Shown here piece after piece: positions 36,207-45,836 of a DNA stretch of 64,000 nt. This DNA comes from Nostoc sp. B(2019). Its GTDB lineage: Bacteria; Cyanobacteriota; Cyanobacteriia; Cyanobacteriales; Nostocaceae. The notes under the pieces are model-generated. The model was not told where the DNA came from. It searched no databases and was given only the letters and a program-made list of their open reading frames with translations. The position numbers and the translations under genes were made by a program. Where the stretch lies: the NCBI RefSeq assembly GCF_010091925.1, contig NZ_WVID01000018.1, positions 62,001 to 126,000 of the forward strand, in the 5' to 3' direction. Positions within the stretch are counted from its first letter, which is position 1. Every line of letters starts with the position of its first letter.

Positions 36207-36294
36207 ATTGAATTCGCTTCTGATTTTTTAGTACAGATAATACGCCAACGCTAATTCAAGAGTGAAGTAGCAACTTAAGTTGCTACTTGATAAA

Positions 36295-37494
36295 TTAAAA
36301 TAACTTCGCTGCCTTTAACCACTCTTGGGTGTTTTCTCGCGCATAGCGATAAAAAGCGACCTGCTGCTCTTTGAGAACTTCTCTTTTGTACTCTTTTGCC
36401 TTATTTAGATTACGAGCAGACATTAAAGCCATGCGTTCTGGGTTGGTGACAACTTCTCGAATCTTATGTGCTAAAGCAACTGCATCTCCTGCTGTCACCA
36501 TATCTTCAGCAGGTAGCAATTCGGGGATACCACCCACCGTTGAGCCAATGCACGGTAGCCCTCGCGCCATCGCCTCAACCATCGCTCTGGGCAAGCCTTC
36601 CATGCGAGAAGGCAAAAGGAAAAGGTCGCACTGATCTAATTGCTCACGCACAGCTTCGCTGGTTGGTAACTGTCCGCGAAACAAGACGCGATCGCCTAAG
36701 CCCAGTGCCACAGATTTTGCCTCTAACTCTGCTCGATACCGACCATCTCCGACAAAAATTAACTTCAGATCTAATCCTTCTTTTACGCAGATAGAAACAG
36801 CTTCAATCAATACATCTGGCGCTTTGTAGAGTTGAGCCAGTGAACCTACTATGATTAGCTTAAATGTGCGTTTTTCCTGTTGAATCGGGCGGGGTTTGGA
36901 TACTAGCGTACCTTCTAGAAGCTCTACATCAGATACGCCTACAGAGTATTTTGGGCAAGGATAACGTCGTTGTAGTGCTTGTTTTGTGACATAAAGAGCC
37001 GCAGAAGCCTGCTGGCACTGCCGTTGTAATTGGCGGGTAAACCACCAACGAAACAAGGGTTGTAAGGGATGCTTGATAGATCCTGGAGCATAATCATCGT
37101 AGGGGTCAGCAATCACTTCAACAAAGTATGGTCTTCGTGATGGCATAGAGTTCCAGGCTTCGCCAGCAATTAAGCATGGTACGTGCAACTGTATAGCCTC
37201 AGCATTTGCTATTGCCTTGCTTATAGCTCTTTTTATACTCACGTAGTTTTTCACGTACTCCCATGATGGCCCTACAAAGTCGGGTATTGGAATAGGTTTG
37301 ACTCCATAACCTGAAGCCTTAACCCATGCTTTAGGAGGTTCGCCACAGAATTTAACACGCACCAACAAATGAACTTCATTGAATACATCTAAATATCTAG
37401 TCCAGATACTATAACGAGTTGCTGCATCCGCAGTCCATAGAGTGCCATCGCTAGTGATCACAAAGTGAGCAGAGTTTGTAACTAATACGTTCAT
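36295..37494 (-). CDS. Glycosyltransferase family 4
   Basis: The 399-residue GT-B enzyme has FKLIIVGSLAQLYKAPDVLI, RVLFRGQLPTSEAVREQLDQ and FLLPSRMEGLPRAMVEAMAR (E-x7-E). It is a second transferase of the locus, presumably adding another sugar of the repeat unit. It lies 88 bases before the GINT1-like gene. Confidence 0.9.
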   Translation of the reverse strand: MNVLVTNSAHFVITSDGTLWTADAATRYSIWTRYLDVFNEVHLLVRVKFCGEPPKAWVKASGYGVKPIPIPDFVGPSWEYVKNYVSIKRAISKAIANAEAIQLHVPCLIAGEAWNSMPSRRPYFVEVIADPYDDYAPGSIKHPLQPLFRWWFTRQLQRQCQQASAALYVTKQALQRRYPCPKYSVGVSDVELLEGTLVSKPRPIQQEKRTFKLIIVGSLAQLYKAPDVLIEAVSICVKEGLDLKLIFVGDGRYRAELEAKSVALGLGDRVLFRGQLPTSEAVREQLDQCDLFLLPSRMEGLPRAMVEAMARGLPCIGSTVGGIPELLPAEDMVTAGDAVALAHKIREVVTNPERMALMSARNLNKAKEYKREVLKEQQVAFYRYARENTQEWLKAAKLF

Positions 37495-37547
37495 TTGTTT
37501 GGTTTAACCTAGTTAAGCATTTGTTGAGAAAACTCAGATCATCTATA

Positions 37548-38801
37548 TCATTCCTTCGTTGTGCTCAGAACTCTTGACTGAGATAATTGATAGATATGAA
37601 CATCTTCAGGCTTTATAAAACCTCTTAATTTACCATCTTGAAAACGCATCCCTGATGGACGCCCTGAGAATAGTGGTTGCGCTGAACCTTTTGCTGGAGT
37701 CGGAATTGTGATCACAACTTGTCTTGTTTCTGTTTGTGATGTATTCAGAACAACTAAATAAACACTGCTGCCGTATATCCACTGTCCGGCAAGCACATCA
37801 TCAAATTTAGTATCGAGCTTCGTCAAAGTGCCTTCTAACAATACTGGGGTGAGCCTGTTTATTTCGGGCACTATAGACTTTACACGACTCCATACATCCG
37901 GTTTTTGTCTTATGCTGTTATCCTTATAGCCTTCATAAGTGTAGAAAAGAATACCTTTAACACCAGCTAAAAGTGCCTGATATGTCATGTTATACACTTC
38001 ATTAGCAGTTGGCCAGCGTCCTTCTTCCCAACGGAAAGTCTGCAAGTTTGCAATGACCGGACGATTATATTTATTTGCTTCAAAGCGACCAATATTGAAG
38101 ACATGATGTACTGTACTTAAATCATTTGCTAAACCTTTAGGTTTGTTGTTGAAAGGATAGCTAATAGGGTAAGATTGACCGCCAATTAAATCTGCAATAT
38201 TAGAATGGCCTAACCATTTTCTCGACCAACCACTGATACTAATGTAGGTAAGATGTTTAGGATCAATAGCTTTAATTTGTTTGTGAAAAGCTAATATTTC
38301 ATTTCGGGTTTCGTGATCACCAACATCATCGGCAATTCCCCAGCCCAGAACAGCTGGTTTATCCTTGAATTTCTTGACAACTGCAAGAGGGTCATCAACA
38401 TTAAAGCTTGTGATAACAAAAACACCAACTCGCTCAGCTTCATCAAGAAATACACCATAATTATCAAGGTTGTCACAAGAGGCAAAAATGGTGTTAAATC
38501 CCGCAGTAGCAAGATCACGAACTGCTTGTATTAACTGTTGAAAAGTCAAATTATATGACTCATGGTAGAAACCAAACGGGAAGAATGGCTCGCCTTTAAT
38601 TCTAATCGTGCTGTTACTGTTGTTTTTAATAGTGCTATTAGTAATTGTACTAGTCACTTTATTATCAACCAAATTGTGAGCTTGATAAATTTTGTTACCG
38701 TAAGCAGAGAAACAAAGAATAAGTAACATGGGTAATATAAATAATAATATTGTTCGCCTCCATTTAAAAATATATTCTTTAAGCATTTCTCTCCTTAACA
38801 A
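37548..38801 (-). CDS. Membrane-anchored TIM-barrel glycoside-hydrolase-like protein
   Basis: This 417-residue protein has an N-terminal membrane anchor (TILLFILPMLLILCFSAYG). A beta/alpha barrel of the GH-A clan type follows, with RIKGEPFFPFGFYHESYN, GFNTIFASCDNLDNYGVFLD, VLGWGIADDVGDHETRNEIL and GILFYTYEGYKDNS. The acid of ADDVGD/DHET and the Glu of TYEGY sit where clan GH-A enzymes carry their acid/base and nucleophile, but this placement is my estimate. It probably trims or releases the polymer in the periplasm or cell surface, as hydrolases inside exopolysaccharide loci often do. The exact GH family is not recognised. Confidence 0.65.
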   Translation of the reverse strand: MLRREMLKEYIFKWRRTILLFILPMLLILCFSAYGNKIYQAHNLVDNKVTSTITNSTIKNNSNSTIRIKGEPFFPFGFYHESYNLTFQQLIQAVRDLATAGFNTIFASCDNLDNYGVFLDEAERVGVFVITSFNVDDPLAVVKKFKDKPAVLGWGIADDVGDHETRNEILAFHKQIKAIDPKHLTYISISGWSRKWLGHSNIADLIGGQSYPISYPFNNKPKGLANDLSTVHHVFNIGRFEANKYNRPVIANLQTFRWEEGRWPTANEVYNMTYQALLAGVKGILFYTYEGYKDNSIRQKPDVWSRVKSIVPEINRLTPVLLEGTLTKLDTKFDDVLAGQWIYGSSVYLVVLNTSQTETRQVVITIPTPAKGSAQPLFSGRPSGMRFQDGKLRGFIKPEDVHIYQLSQSRVLSTTKE

Positions 38802-38929
38802 AAATTGATTTACTTGCTTTCTAGCATTTTAATATCTCAAAGTGAGCAAAATTAGGTGTCTTACTTTTTATTAATAAATGAAATTATGGCATGAGTATAA
38901 TATTCTTCTATTTCTTTTTTCGGATTTAG

Positions 38930-40129
38930 TTATGTCACAATAATTCCAATACACAGAAAATAAGCAACAGTCATTGCTGTACCTAAAGCACTAAACATCC
39001 CCTCACCCATAGATGTAATCCAGAAACATATTGTAATCACCAGAGGTGCAATAGCGTAGTGGTCTGTCTTTGAATGAGTTTTGAAATATAAATAAGCATA
39101 GAAGATACTAAGAGATGCTAGAAATAACATCAAAAATGCCGCAATAATACCGATTGTTCCAAGGGTATTGATAATCGTATTATGACCTCCTAAACCAAAA
39201 TTTAATTCAAAGTAGTCTGCACCATTACCCAATAACTTTACATCTTCAAATGTCTTATTCCAAATATATTCTCTACCACTCAAACCTTCTTTATCTTGTA
39301 ATTGATTAAGGTTATTCAAGAAAAATAAATAAAACTGTTCATCTGCTAATAATAAGATTGCGCTGATGCTTAGGGCAATACTACTAACAAATTTAATCAA
39401 AAATCCAGGTTTTTGAAATAACCTCCACATAAATATAGATAACATACCAAAAAAGGCAATTAAGGATGTACGTGCATTAGCTAAAATAATAATTACAAAG
39501 AGAAAAATTAAACATAAAATAATCGGTAAAACATACCATAATCTCTTTTTAGCAGACAAACTACCAATCAAAATAATAAAAAGTCCAGATGCCATTGTCA
39601 CACTTGTAAATCCTAAATCATTGGGATTAGGAAAGACGCCTGCATAACCTGTATATGAATGACCTTGAAATTGATTGATTGGGTGTAGCAATAAAGACAT
39701 AACTATATAAGGAAGAAGACCCAAAAAAAGTGACGTAGCAAGCAGAAAATTTGCATATTGTTTCATCAACTTAGGTAAGCTATAGAAGAAAATCATTGGG
39801 CTTATAATCATAAACCAGAGTCCATCTCTAACAGATACTAAATCATCGTTAACAACTCCAGATATTACTGATATAAAACCTAGTAAAATCCAGACTATAA
39901 TTAGAGGCAGTTGTTTCTTCGGAAACCCCCATATATCAAAGCGGGATAATAGTAGAAGAGTCATTAATGCTGTAAGAATTAGAACATAGCGCAGTTTTTC
40001 GATGGCTGAATCTAGGGGGATTTCAGAACTCCCTAAGTTAGTAATAGATGATGAGCCGAATAAGACGGCTAGAATTATTAATGTAAGAATTTGTTGCTTT
40101 TTAAATTCAAGATTCATGGAAGTTTGCAT
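38930..40129 (-). CDS. Wzy-like O-antigen ligase/polymerase family protein
   Basis: The 399-residue protein has about eleven membrane helices and one large periplasmic loop with LQDKEGLSGREYIWNKTFED and FELNFGLGGHNTIINTLGTI. The latter carries the G-x-H-N-x-x-I/L motif of the Wzy/WaaL (PF04932) family. Wzy polymerises repeat units on the periplasmic side; a ligase would instead attach a chain to lipid A. A Wzx flippase and Wzc kinase in the same locus favour polymerase. Confidence 0.85.
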   Translation of the reverse strand: MQTSMNLEFKKQQILTLIILAVLFGSSSITNLGSSEIPLDSAIEKLRYVLILTALMTLLLLSRFDIWGFPKKQLPLIIVWILLGFISVISGVVNDDLVSVRDGLWFMIISPMIFFYSLPKLMKQYANFLLATSLFLGLLPYIVMSLLLHPINQFQGHSYTGYAGVFPNPNDLGFTSVTMASGLFIILIGSLSAKKRLWYVLPIILCLIFLFVIIILANARTSLIAFFGMLSIFMWRLFQKPGFLIKFVSSIALSISAILLLADEQFYLFFLNNLNQLQDKEGLSGREYIWNKTFEDVKLLGNGADYFELNFGLGGHNTIINTLGTIGIIAAFLMLFLASLSIFYAYLYFKTHSKTDHYAIAPLVITICFWITSMGEGMFSALGTAMTVAYFLCIGIIVT

Positions 40130-40277
40130 ACTAATAACTTAGATTTGATTGTTTGAATAAAAATTTACAACGTTTTTATGCTTTGTAATATCTAAGTTCT
40201 AAGACAAATTTTACTAAAATCAATAAGGTTTTCAAGTCTATAATGTAATAACTTAAGCCTATTAATTATTTACTTTA

Positions 40278-41468
40278 TCAAGTGACTATTAGATTTTTCT
40301 GTAGAACAGAGAAGTAATTTAGTTGCTCCATATATAAAAATTCCAATTCTCTAGCTCCTCTTTGAATATTAAATAGACTATTTTCTACAGTTTTAAACGC
40401 TTCTAATTGGTTGATTTTTGCTGTATCTTGCTTAGTTTCCATGACTGCATCGGCCCAAGTAGAGGCTGGTTTCAATAACGATATCCGATGCATCAAAGGT
40501 TTTACTACATCTGCTTCTTGAGGAATAACATTAGAAAGAATACAAGATAGTCCCGCGGCTTGTGCTTCAACCAACACTAAGCCCAATCCTTCATAAAGAG
40601 ATGGGAAAATTAATAAATCCATAGCACCTAACATCAGTCGGGGAACATCAGAACGGACACCTGCGAAAATTACACGGTCAGCCAAGCCTATCTGAACAAC
40701 TTTTTGCTCAATCTCTGGGCGTAGCTTGCCGTCACCAACCAACAAGAGGCGCATCTTCGGTTCTCGCTTGGCAATTTCTGATGCTATGTCCAGAAGAAAC
40801 AAATGATTCTTTTCCGCATCAAATCTACCTACATGACCCAGAACAAAGGCATCCGCAGGTATATCCAATTCAGCACGCACAGCATTAGAGTCAAATGTAT
40901 TTCGGAATGGAGCTAGGTCAATACCACAATAAAGTAATTGCCAACGGGGATCGTTTTCCCACTTCATCCCAAATAAATCTGCTGCTGCATTTCGACTACA
41001 TCCCAACCCAACAGTGGCATACTGGGAAATCCATCTTTTCATCAAACTCAGATACAATTTACGCTTCAAACCAGTTTTAGCTTCAACTGAGGAACTATCA
41101 AAGTGACTGTGGGCAATACGGACGGGAATACCTAGCTGATGGGCCAAACGGAGAACGTAACCACTAAAGTGATGGCCATGACTGTGAATAATGTCATAAG
41201 GTCTATGCTTTTTTAGAATCTGTTTAAAGTTGTAGCCATAACTCCAAGGTTGGGAGTGTGGATGAGGGCAGACAATAATCTTGCTACCAAGAGTACGAAT
41301 TTCGTGATCGTAATGGCAGGGTTCAGTTGTATGAACTAGAAAATCTATCTGGAAGCGATCGCGATTAATCTGGCGGAGGATATGCATCAGCCAAGTTTCT
41401 GTTCCAGCCCGGTTCATCCCACCAACAACTTGCAGAATGCGGATAGAAGGTTTGTTACATAACGTCAT
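40278..41468 (-). CDS. Glycosyltransferase family 1/4 (EpsF-like)
   Basis: The 396-residue GT-B protein starts with RILQVVGGMNRAGTETWLMH (typical of EpsF-like transferases) and contains VLGHVGRFDAEKNHLFLLDI and LLIFPSLYEGLGLVLVEAQA (E-x7-E). Its ATG overlaps the stop of the Wzx gene by four bases (ATGA), so the two are translationally coupled. It is the third GT of the locus. Confidence 0.92.
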   Translation of the reverse strand: MTLCNKPSIRILQVVGGMNRAGTETWLMHILRQINRDRFQIDFLVHTTEPCHYDHEIRTLGSKIIVCPHPHSQPWSYGYNFKQILKKHRPYDIIHSHGHHFSGYVLRLAHQLGIPVRIAHSHFDSSSVEAKTGLKRKLYLSLMKRWISQYATVGLGCSRNAAADLFGMKWENDPRWQLLYCGIDLAPFRNTFDSNAVRAELDIPADAFVLGHVGRFDAEKNHLFLLDIASEIAKREPKMRLLLVGDGKLRPEIEQKVVQIGLADRVIFAGVRSDVPRLMLGAMDLLIFPSLYEGLGLVLVEAQAAGLSCILSNVIPQEADVVKPLMHRISLLKPASTWADAVMETKQDTAKINQLEAFKTVENSLFNIQRGARELEFLYMEQLNYFSVLQKNLIVT

Positions 41469-42733
41469 GATTTTACTCCTTCCATATATCTGTGTGGTTT
41501 ATGCAGTGCATGGAGAATAACTGCCAAACTTAGACCTGCTTGAATAATTGCCGCAATCAATAGCGCGATCGCAGTTCCTAACAATCCCCACTTGGGCAGC
41601 AACCATAAACAAGCGATGGCTGAGATACTTGCCACAACGGCGGACAAAGGCATTTGAATGCGGAAGTACCGGGCTGCCGTCATTCCATAGCCTAGGAACG
41701 ACGATATGTAGTTAATCCCAGCCGCAACCATCAGCCAGATAAACAAATTTGTATGCTCGGCATATTCAGGCCGATACAGGATAGTTAGAATCTGCCGCCC
41801 AGCCACCACAGCCACTAAAACACCTGCTCCGCCCAATAGAGTAGCAATTCCTACCAGCTTGAGCAGGAGGGTGCGGAAAGCTATGCGATCGCCCTCTGCA
41901 TAATATTTGGCCAAACGAGGAATGGCTGACTCACCCAAGGCATTCATTACCATACTTCCTGCCACCATCAGATAAGCTATAGCTGCAAAAATGCCCAGTT
42001 CTCGCTCACCTAAATATCGCTCAATAAAGTAGCGGGGAATATTACTATTAAGTGAAATTAGCATCATCACAAGCCCTAAAGGCAAACAGAGCCATATCAG
42101 ATGTGCTAAAGTTTTCCAATGCCAACGAGGTTGTAATTGTGACTTCTGCTTTAGTATTAAGATACCGCTACGAATGTCGTAGCCAAACAACACCACAACC
42201 CAAGCAAAAATTAACCCAACTACACCCCACAGAATACCTCCAGATATATACACTCCGATGCCCAGTAGTAGCAGTGATAGAGGGCCTTTAATCATCAACG
42301 ACATAGCAATTCGCTCCATCTGCTCATGCTGCTGAATTAGCCCATAAAATACATCGCTAATAGACTCAAACGCCTTTGCTAGACCAATCAGAAAGATAAT
42401 TAAGGATATTTCCCAGCGATATCCTCCTGACAGACTAATAACTGCAATGACCAGAAGTGCCAACATTGTCGAAATTAGCCTCAGCCCCAGGTAATCGCTA
42501 AAACGATATTGTTTTTTAGCGTCTGTTGCTTGGACAATTCGTAGTTGGAGATTTGTCAACATAATTACGGGTGCTGTGACTGCCAGTCCCAAAGTAAATT
42601 GACCTACCATTTCTGGACTACCAAGTTTAGCTAGCATGACCAGTATTCCCCACTGGCAAACTGCATAAACAAAATTGCCAGTGAAAGTCCATGAGAAATT
42701 GCGGCGTAGTGTTAGGATCTTTTTTTGTTGCAT
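41465..42733 (-). CDS. Wzx-like oligosaccharide flippase (MOP superfamily)
   Basis: This 422-residue protein has about twelve membrane helices, with FSWTFTGNFVYAVCQWGILV, MLTNLQLRIVQATDAKKQYR and YLMVAGSMVMNALGESAIPR. It exchanges lipid-linked repeat units across the inner membrane. It lies between a GINT1-like gene (four-base gap) and a glycosyltransferase (four-base overlap), so this trio is a tight transcription unit. Confidence 0.9.
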   Translation of the reverse strand: MQQKKILTLRRNFSWTFTGNFVYAVCQWGILVMLAKLGSPEMVGQFTLGLAVTAPVIMLTNLQLRIVQATDAKKQYRFSDYLGLRLISTMLALLVIAVISLSGGYRWEISLIIFLIGLAKAFESISDVFYGLIQQHEQMERIAMSLMIKGPLSLLLLGIGVYISGGILWGVVGLIFAWVVVLFGYDIRSGILILKQKSQLQPRWHWKTLAHLIWLCLPLGLVMMLISLNSNIPRYFIERYLGERELGIFAAIAYLMVAGSMVMNALGESAIPRLAKYYAEGDRIAFRTLLLKLVGIATLLGGAGVLVAVVAGRQILTILYRPEYAEHTNLFIWLMVAAGINYISSFLGYGMTAARYFRIQMPLSAVVASISAIACLWLLPKWGLLGTAIALLIAAIIQAGLSLAVILHALHKPHRYMEGVKS

Positions 42734-42737
42734 CAGG

Positions 42738-43733
42738 TCAAAGTGATATTAACTTTTGCAGATCTACACCAAAAACCAACAGTATTTGATATCCATCCAC
42801 ACAGGCTATCCATTTATCTTTTGTAATCTGGTGAGGATCGATATTATGCATGCCAGTTTTATTCCAACCAAAGCCGCTGGGTTTTAAAATAGGATTTTCT
42901 TTAACTTCTTTTTCTTTATAAGTTGTTGTTGTTAGATGAGTTATTTCAAACGCTCGCACTTGAGTCCCATATAAATGCTCATCATCCTGGGTATATCGGA
43001 AAATTTGATCATCATGTACTACAACTCTACCTCCTGGCCTTGCTATGTTTAAATTGTCTTCTATAAGAGGGCTTTGAGGATGTTCAATCCAATGTCCCAT
43101 CAGGTCATCAGTATAGTAAAGACGTAGAATATTGCTTTGTGTTGATGACGTGAACATCCACCACATTTCATTAAAATTAAAAACAGAACTATCTACATAA
43201 TCCCTGCCATCTATTAAAACTTTCAAAAATGCCCATTTAGTGGGAAAATCAACTGCTTTGTATAATCGAATAGAATTAGTTTCATAACTCTCTGGAATCA
43301 TGTAGTATTCATTTTCAAATTTGAATACATAAGGATAAGACAAATGGAATGCTTCTTTAAGTACTATTTGTTTATAATTCCAATGGAATCCATCATTGCT
43401 AATTGCTAGTCCTATTTCCCCTCTATCATTAAGACTATTCATCACTTCAAAAAACATATACCAAGTGTCATTATCACAAACCATAAATGGATCGGCAACA
43501 AATTCAGCTATTACATCTGTTACATCTTTGGCAGTCAAAACTGGATTCTTGATATTTTCTGTTGCAGCAAAATCAAAAATAGATTTGCCTGTATAAATTC
43601 CAATTGACCAGTCACATTTTCTTCTAACAAAAACTCTTGCCATTCTTTTGAAATCAGAAATATATCTGGATTTCCTAGCAGATCCTCTATCTAAAGCCTG
43701 TGGTAAGTTGGGAGTTTTATGCATTAGTTTCAT
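42738..43733 (-). CDS. GINT1 N-domain-like protein, copy 2
   Basis: The 331-residue protein is a clear paralogue of 35289-36206: NPVLTAKDVTDVIAEFVADP, FHLSYPYVFKFENEYYMIPE, SSTQSNILRLYYTDDLMGHW, EHPQSPLIEDNLNIARPGGR and GWNKTGMHNIDPHQITKDKW all align block for block. By eye more than half of the residues are identical over about 290 positions. It has about 25 more N-terminal residues and a different C-terminal tail (VFGVDLQKLISL). It sits four bases before Wzx. Retention of two copies in one operon suggests different partners or acceptor sugars. Confidence 0.75.
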   Translation of the reverse strand: MKLMHKTPNLPQALDRGSARKSRYISDFKRMARVFVRRKCDWSIGIYTGKSIFDFAATENIKNPVLTAKDVTDVIAEFVADPFMVCDNDTWYMFFEVMNSLNDRGEIGLAISNDGFHWNYKQIVLKEAFHLSYPYVFKFENEYYMIPESYETNSIRLYKAVDFPTKWAFLKVLIDGRDYVDSSVFNFNEMWWMFTSSTQSNILRLYYTDDLMGHWIEHPQSPLIEDNLNIARPGGRVVVHDDQIFRYTQDDEHLYGTQVRAFEITHLTTTTYKEKEVKENPILKPSGFGWNKTGMHNIDPHQITKDKWIACVDGYQILLVFGVDLQKLISL

Positions 43734-43826
43734 GTTGATTGGTTAATTGATGTAGATTTGTTTGATGAATGCTACATAAAGACAAATTTCAACTTCTCTA
43801 GTTGATTAAGCATTTCATAGTTCCAC

Positions 43827-45836
43827 TTACGCCAGCATATTCCTATTTGAATTTGTGATCAGACTACTATTTATTGAATTACCTATTAACACATTATTTT
43901 CCAAGTATTTTGGTTTGTATCCCGATACCAACTGTTCCAATAAAAACAGAATAGAATTAGTATCATTTCTAGCTGCTGCTATACACAATGCTTCCACCGC
44001 GAAATCCATATTTTCTGGAATAATCCGACTGGCATTCTTGACAAAAAATAGTTTTTCATGTTGAGTTGGTTCATACTCCTCCCCTTTAATAAACAGTTCC
44101 TCAAATAACTTTTCCCCTGGTCGTAAGCCTGTAAAGACAATATCAATATCTTTGTTTACCTCATAGCCTGAAAGGCGAATTAATTCCTTTGCTAAATCAA
44201 CAATTTTCACAGGTTCACCCATATTCAGCATTAAAACTTCACCACTGCGACCAAGTACCGCAGCCTGTAAAACAAGTTGAACTGCCTCTGGGATGGTCAT
44301 GAAATAACGACAGATATCGGGATGAGTAACGGTTATTGGGCCACCTGTAGCAATTTGTTTTTTGAAAGTGGGAACGACACTACCACGGCTACCCAAAACA
44401 TTGCCAAAACGCACGGTAACATAATGCTTTCCACTTTTTCTGGCAGCTTGCAGCACTAACATTTCGGCGACTCTCTTACTAGCCCCCATAACATTGGTGG
44501 GATTAACAGCCTTGTCCGTGGAGATCATCACAAAATGTTTTACATTATGTTCCAGCGCCAGTTCTAGTAAATTTTTTGTTCCGATCACATTGTTAGTGAT
44601 TGCTTCTGATGGATTTAATTCCATAAGAGGAACGTGCTTATGAGCCGCTGCATGGAAAATTATGTCAGGTTGGAATTGCTTAAAAGCGTGTTCTAATCGA
44701 GACCAAAACCGAATATCAGCAATGAAAGTGGAAATATCAGGGGTGTTTCTTGAGCATTTGCCATCGTTTTTAAGTGCTTGGATAAGTTGTTCTAGCTCTT
44801 GTTGAATGTTGAATACAGAATTTTCTCCATGTCCAATAAGTATGATTCTGCTAGGCTGGCATTTGAAAATTTGCCGACAAAGTTCACTACCAATTGAGCC
44901 ACCTGAGCCTGTGATTAATACTGTCTTGCCCTTGAGAAATTTAAACACTCGCTCAATATCCGTCTGTACTGGTTCTCGTCTGAGCAAATCCTCAATTCTG
45001 ACATCCCGAATACTATCTACTCGCACACGCTCATTGAGGATTTCATGTATTCCAGGTAAGGTACTAGCCTGCGTTCCAGTTGCTTTACAAATATCTAGGA
45101 TTTCCCGAATAACTTGTCCCGCAACAGTAGGCATGGCAATGATAACTTTATGGATTTGGAGAGATTTCAAAGTATCAGAAATTTGATGGCGATCGCCAAC
45201 TACTGGAATGCCGCTAATATGTGCATTTAACTTTTGAGGATCATCGTCAATGAAGGCAACAGCCTGAAAACCCAGTTGGGGATTGCGTTGCATATCTTGT
45301 ACAAGAGAAACTCCGGCACTACCAGCACCAATAATCAGCACCCGCTCCTGTGGGTTAAATACTGCTTGTCGTTGGCTAAATCTTTCCACAACCCGAAAAC
45401 TGAAACGCAATGCTCCAATGAAAATACACGACAATAACCCATCAATAAATGGTAGCGATCGCGGCAGGTTATTTATAATAAAAGGCTCTGTGCCATGAAG
45501 AATATCAAATGTCATGGTTTGGACAATTACTGCACCCACCATCAACATGGTTATATATGTCAGTTCCTCAACACTGGCATAGCGCCAGTAACGTCTATAA
45601 AAACCAAAACTCCAAAATACAGTTAGTTTGACTGCTAAAAATAGTATTGTTGCAATTCCTAGTTCTGGAATGTGTGCTTTATCCAGATAGCCATCTAAAC
45701 GCAGAAGCAGAGCTAATAAGGGAGTGATTGAAAAAACAATGATATCGAAAATTAACAAGTGCGTATTTCTCAGCTTCAGCAAATTGTTTAATGAACTGTT
45801 AATTAACTTTTGGAAGATTCTAAATAAGAAATTCAT
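43827..45836 (-). CDS. FlaA1/CapD-type nucleotide-sugar 4,6-dehydratase, membrane
   Basis: This 669-residue protein is first in the polysaccharide transcription order. Four N-terminal membrane helices (about residues 25-145) precede a first Rossmann-like region (ERVLIIGAGSAGVSLVQDMQ) and the SDR catalytic domain with GKTVLITGSGGSIGSELCRQ. A block of ADIRFWSRLE and HAAAHKHVPLMELNPSEAI comes next. MISTDKAVNPTNVMGASKR carries the modified Tyr/Met-x3-Lys active site of this group. It probably converts UDP-GlcNAc to a 4-keto-6-deoxy sugar, which the aminotransferase at 32793 could then use. The promoter should lie in the AT-rich gap above 45836. Confidence 0.94.
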   Translation of the reverse strand: MNFLFRIFQKLINSSLNNLLKLRNTHLLIFDIIVFSITPLLALLLRLDGYLDKAHIPELGIATILFLAVKLTVFWSFGFYRRYWRYASVEELTYITMLMVGAVIVQTMTFDILHGTEPFIINNLPRSLPFIDGLLSCIFIGALRFSFRVVERFSQRQAVFNPQERVLIIGAGSAGVSLVQDMQRNPQLGFQAVAFIDDDPQKLNAHISGIPVVGDRHQISDTLKSLQIHKVIIAMPTVAGQVIREILDICKATGTQASTLPGIHEILNERVRVDSIRDVRIEDLLRREPVQTDIERVFKFLKGKTVLITGSGGSIGSELCRQIFKCQPSRIILIGHGENSVFNIQQELEQLIQALKNDGKCSRNTPDISTFIADIRFWSRLEHAFKQFQPDIIFHAAAHKHVPLMELNPSEAITNNVIGTKNLLELALEHNVKHFVMISTDKAVNPTNVMGASKRVAEMLVLQAARKSGKHYVTVRFGNVLGSRGSVVPTFKKQIATGGPITVTHPDICRYFMTIPEAVQLVLQAAVLGRSGEVLMLNMGEPVKIVDLAKELIRLSGYEVNKDIDIVFTGLRPGEKLFEELFIKGEEYEPTQHEKLFFVKNASRIIPENMDFAVEALCIAAARNDTNSILFLLEQLVSGYKPKYLENNVLIGNSINSSLITNSNRNMLA

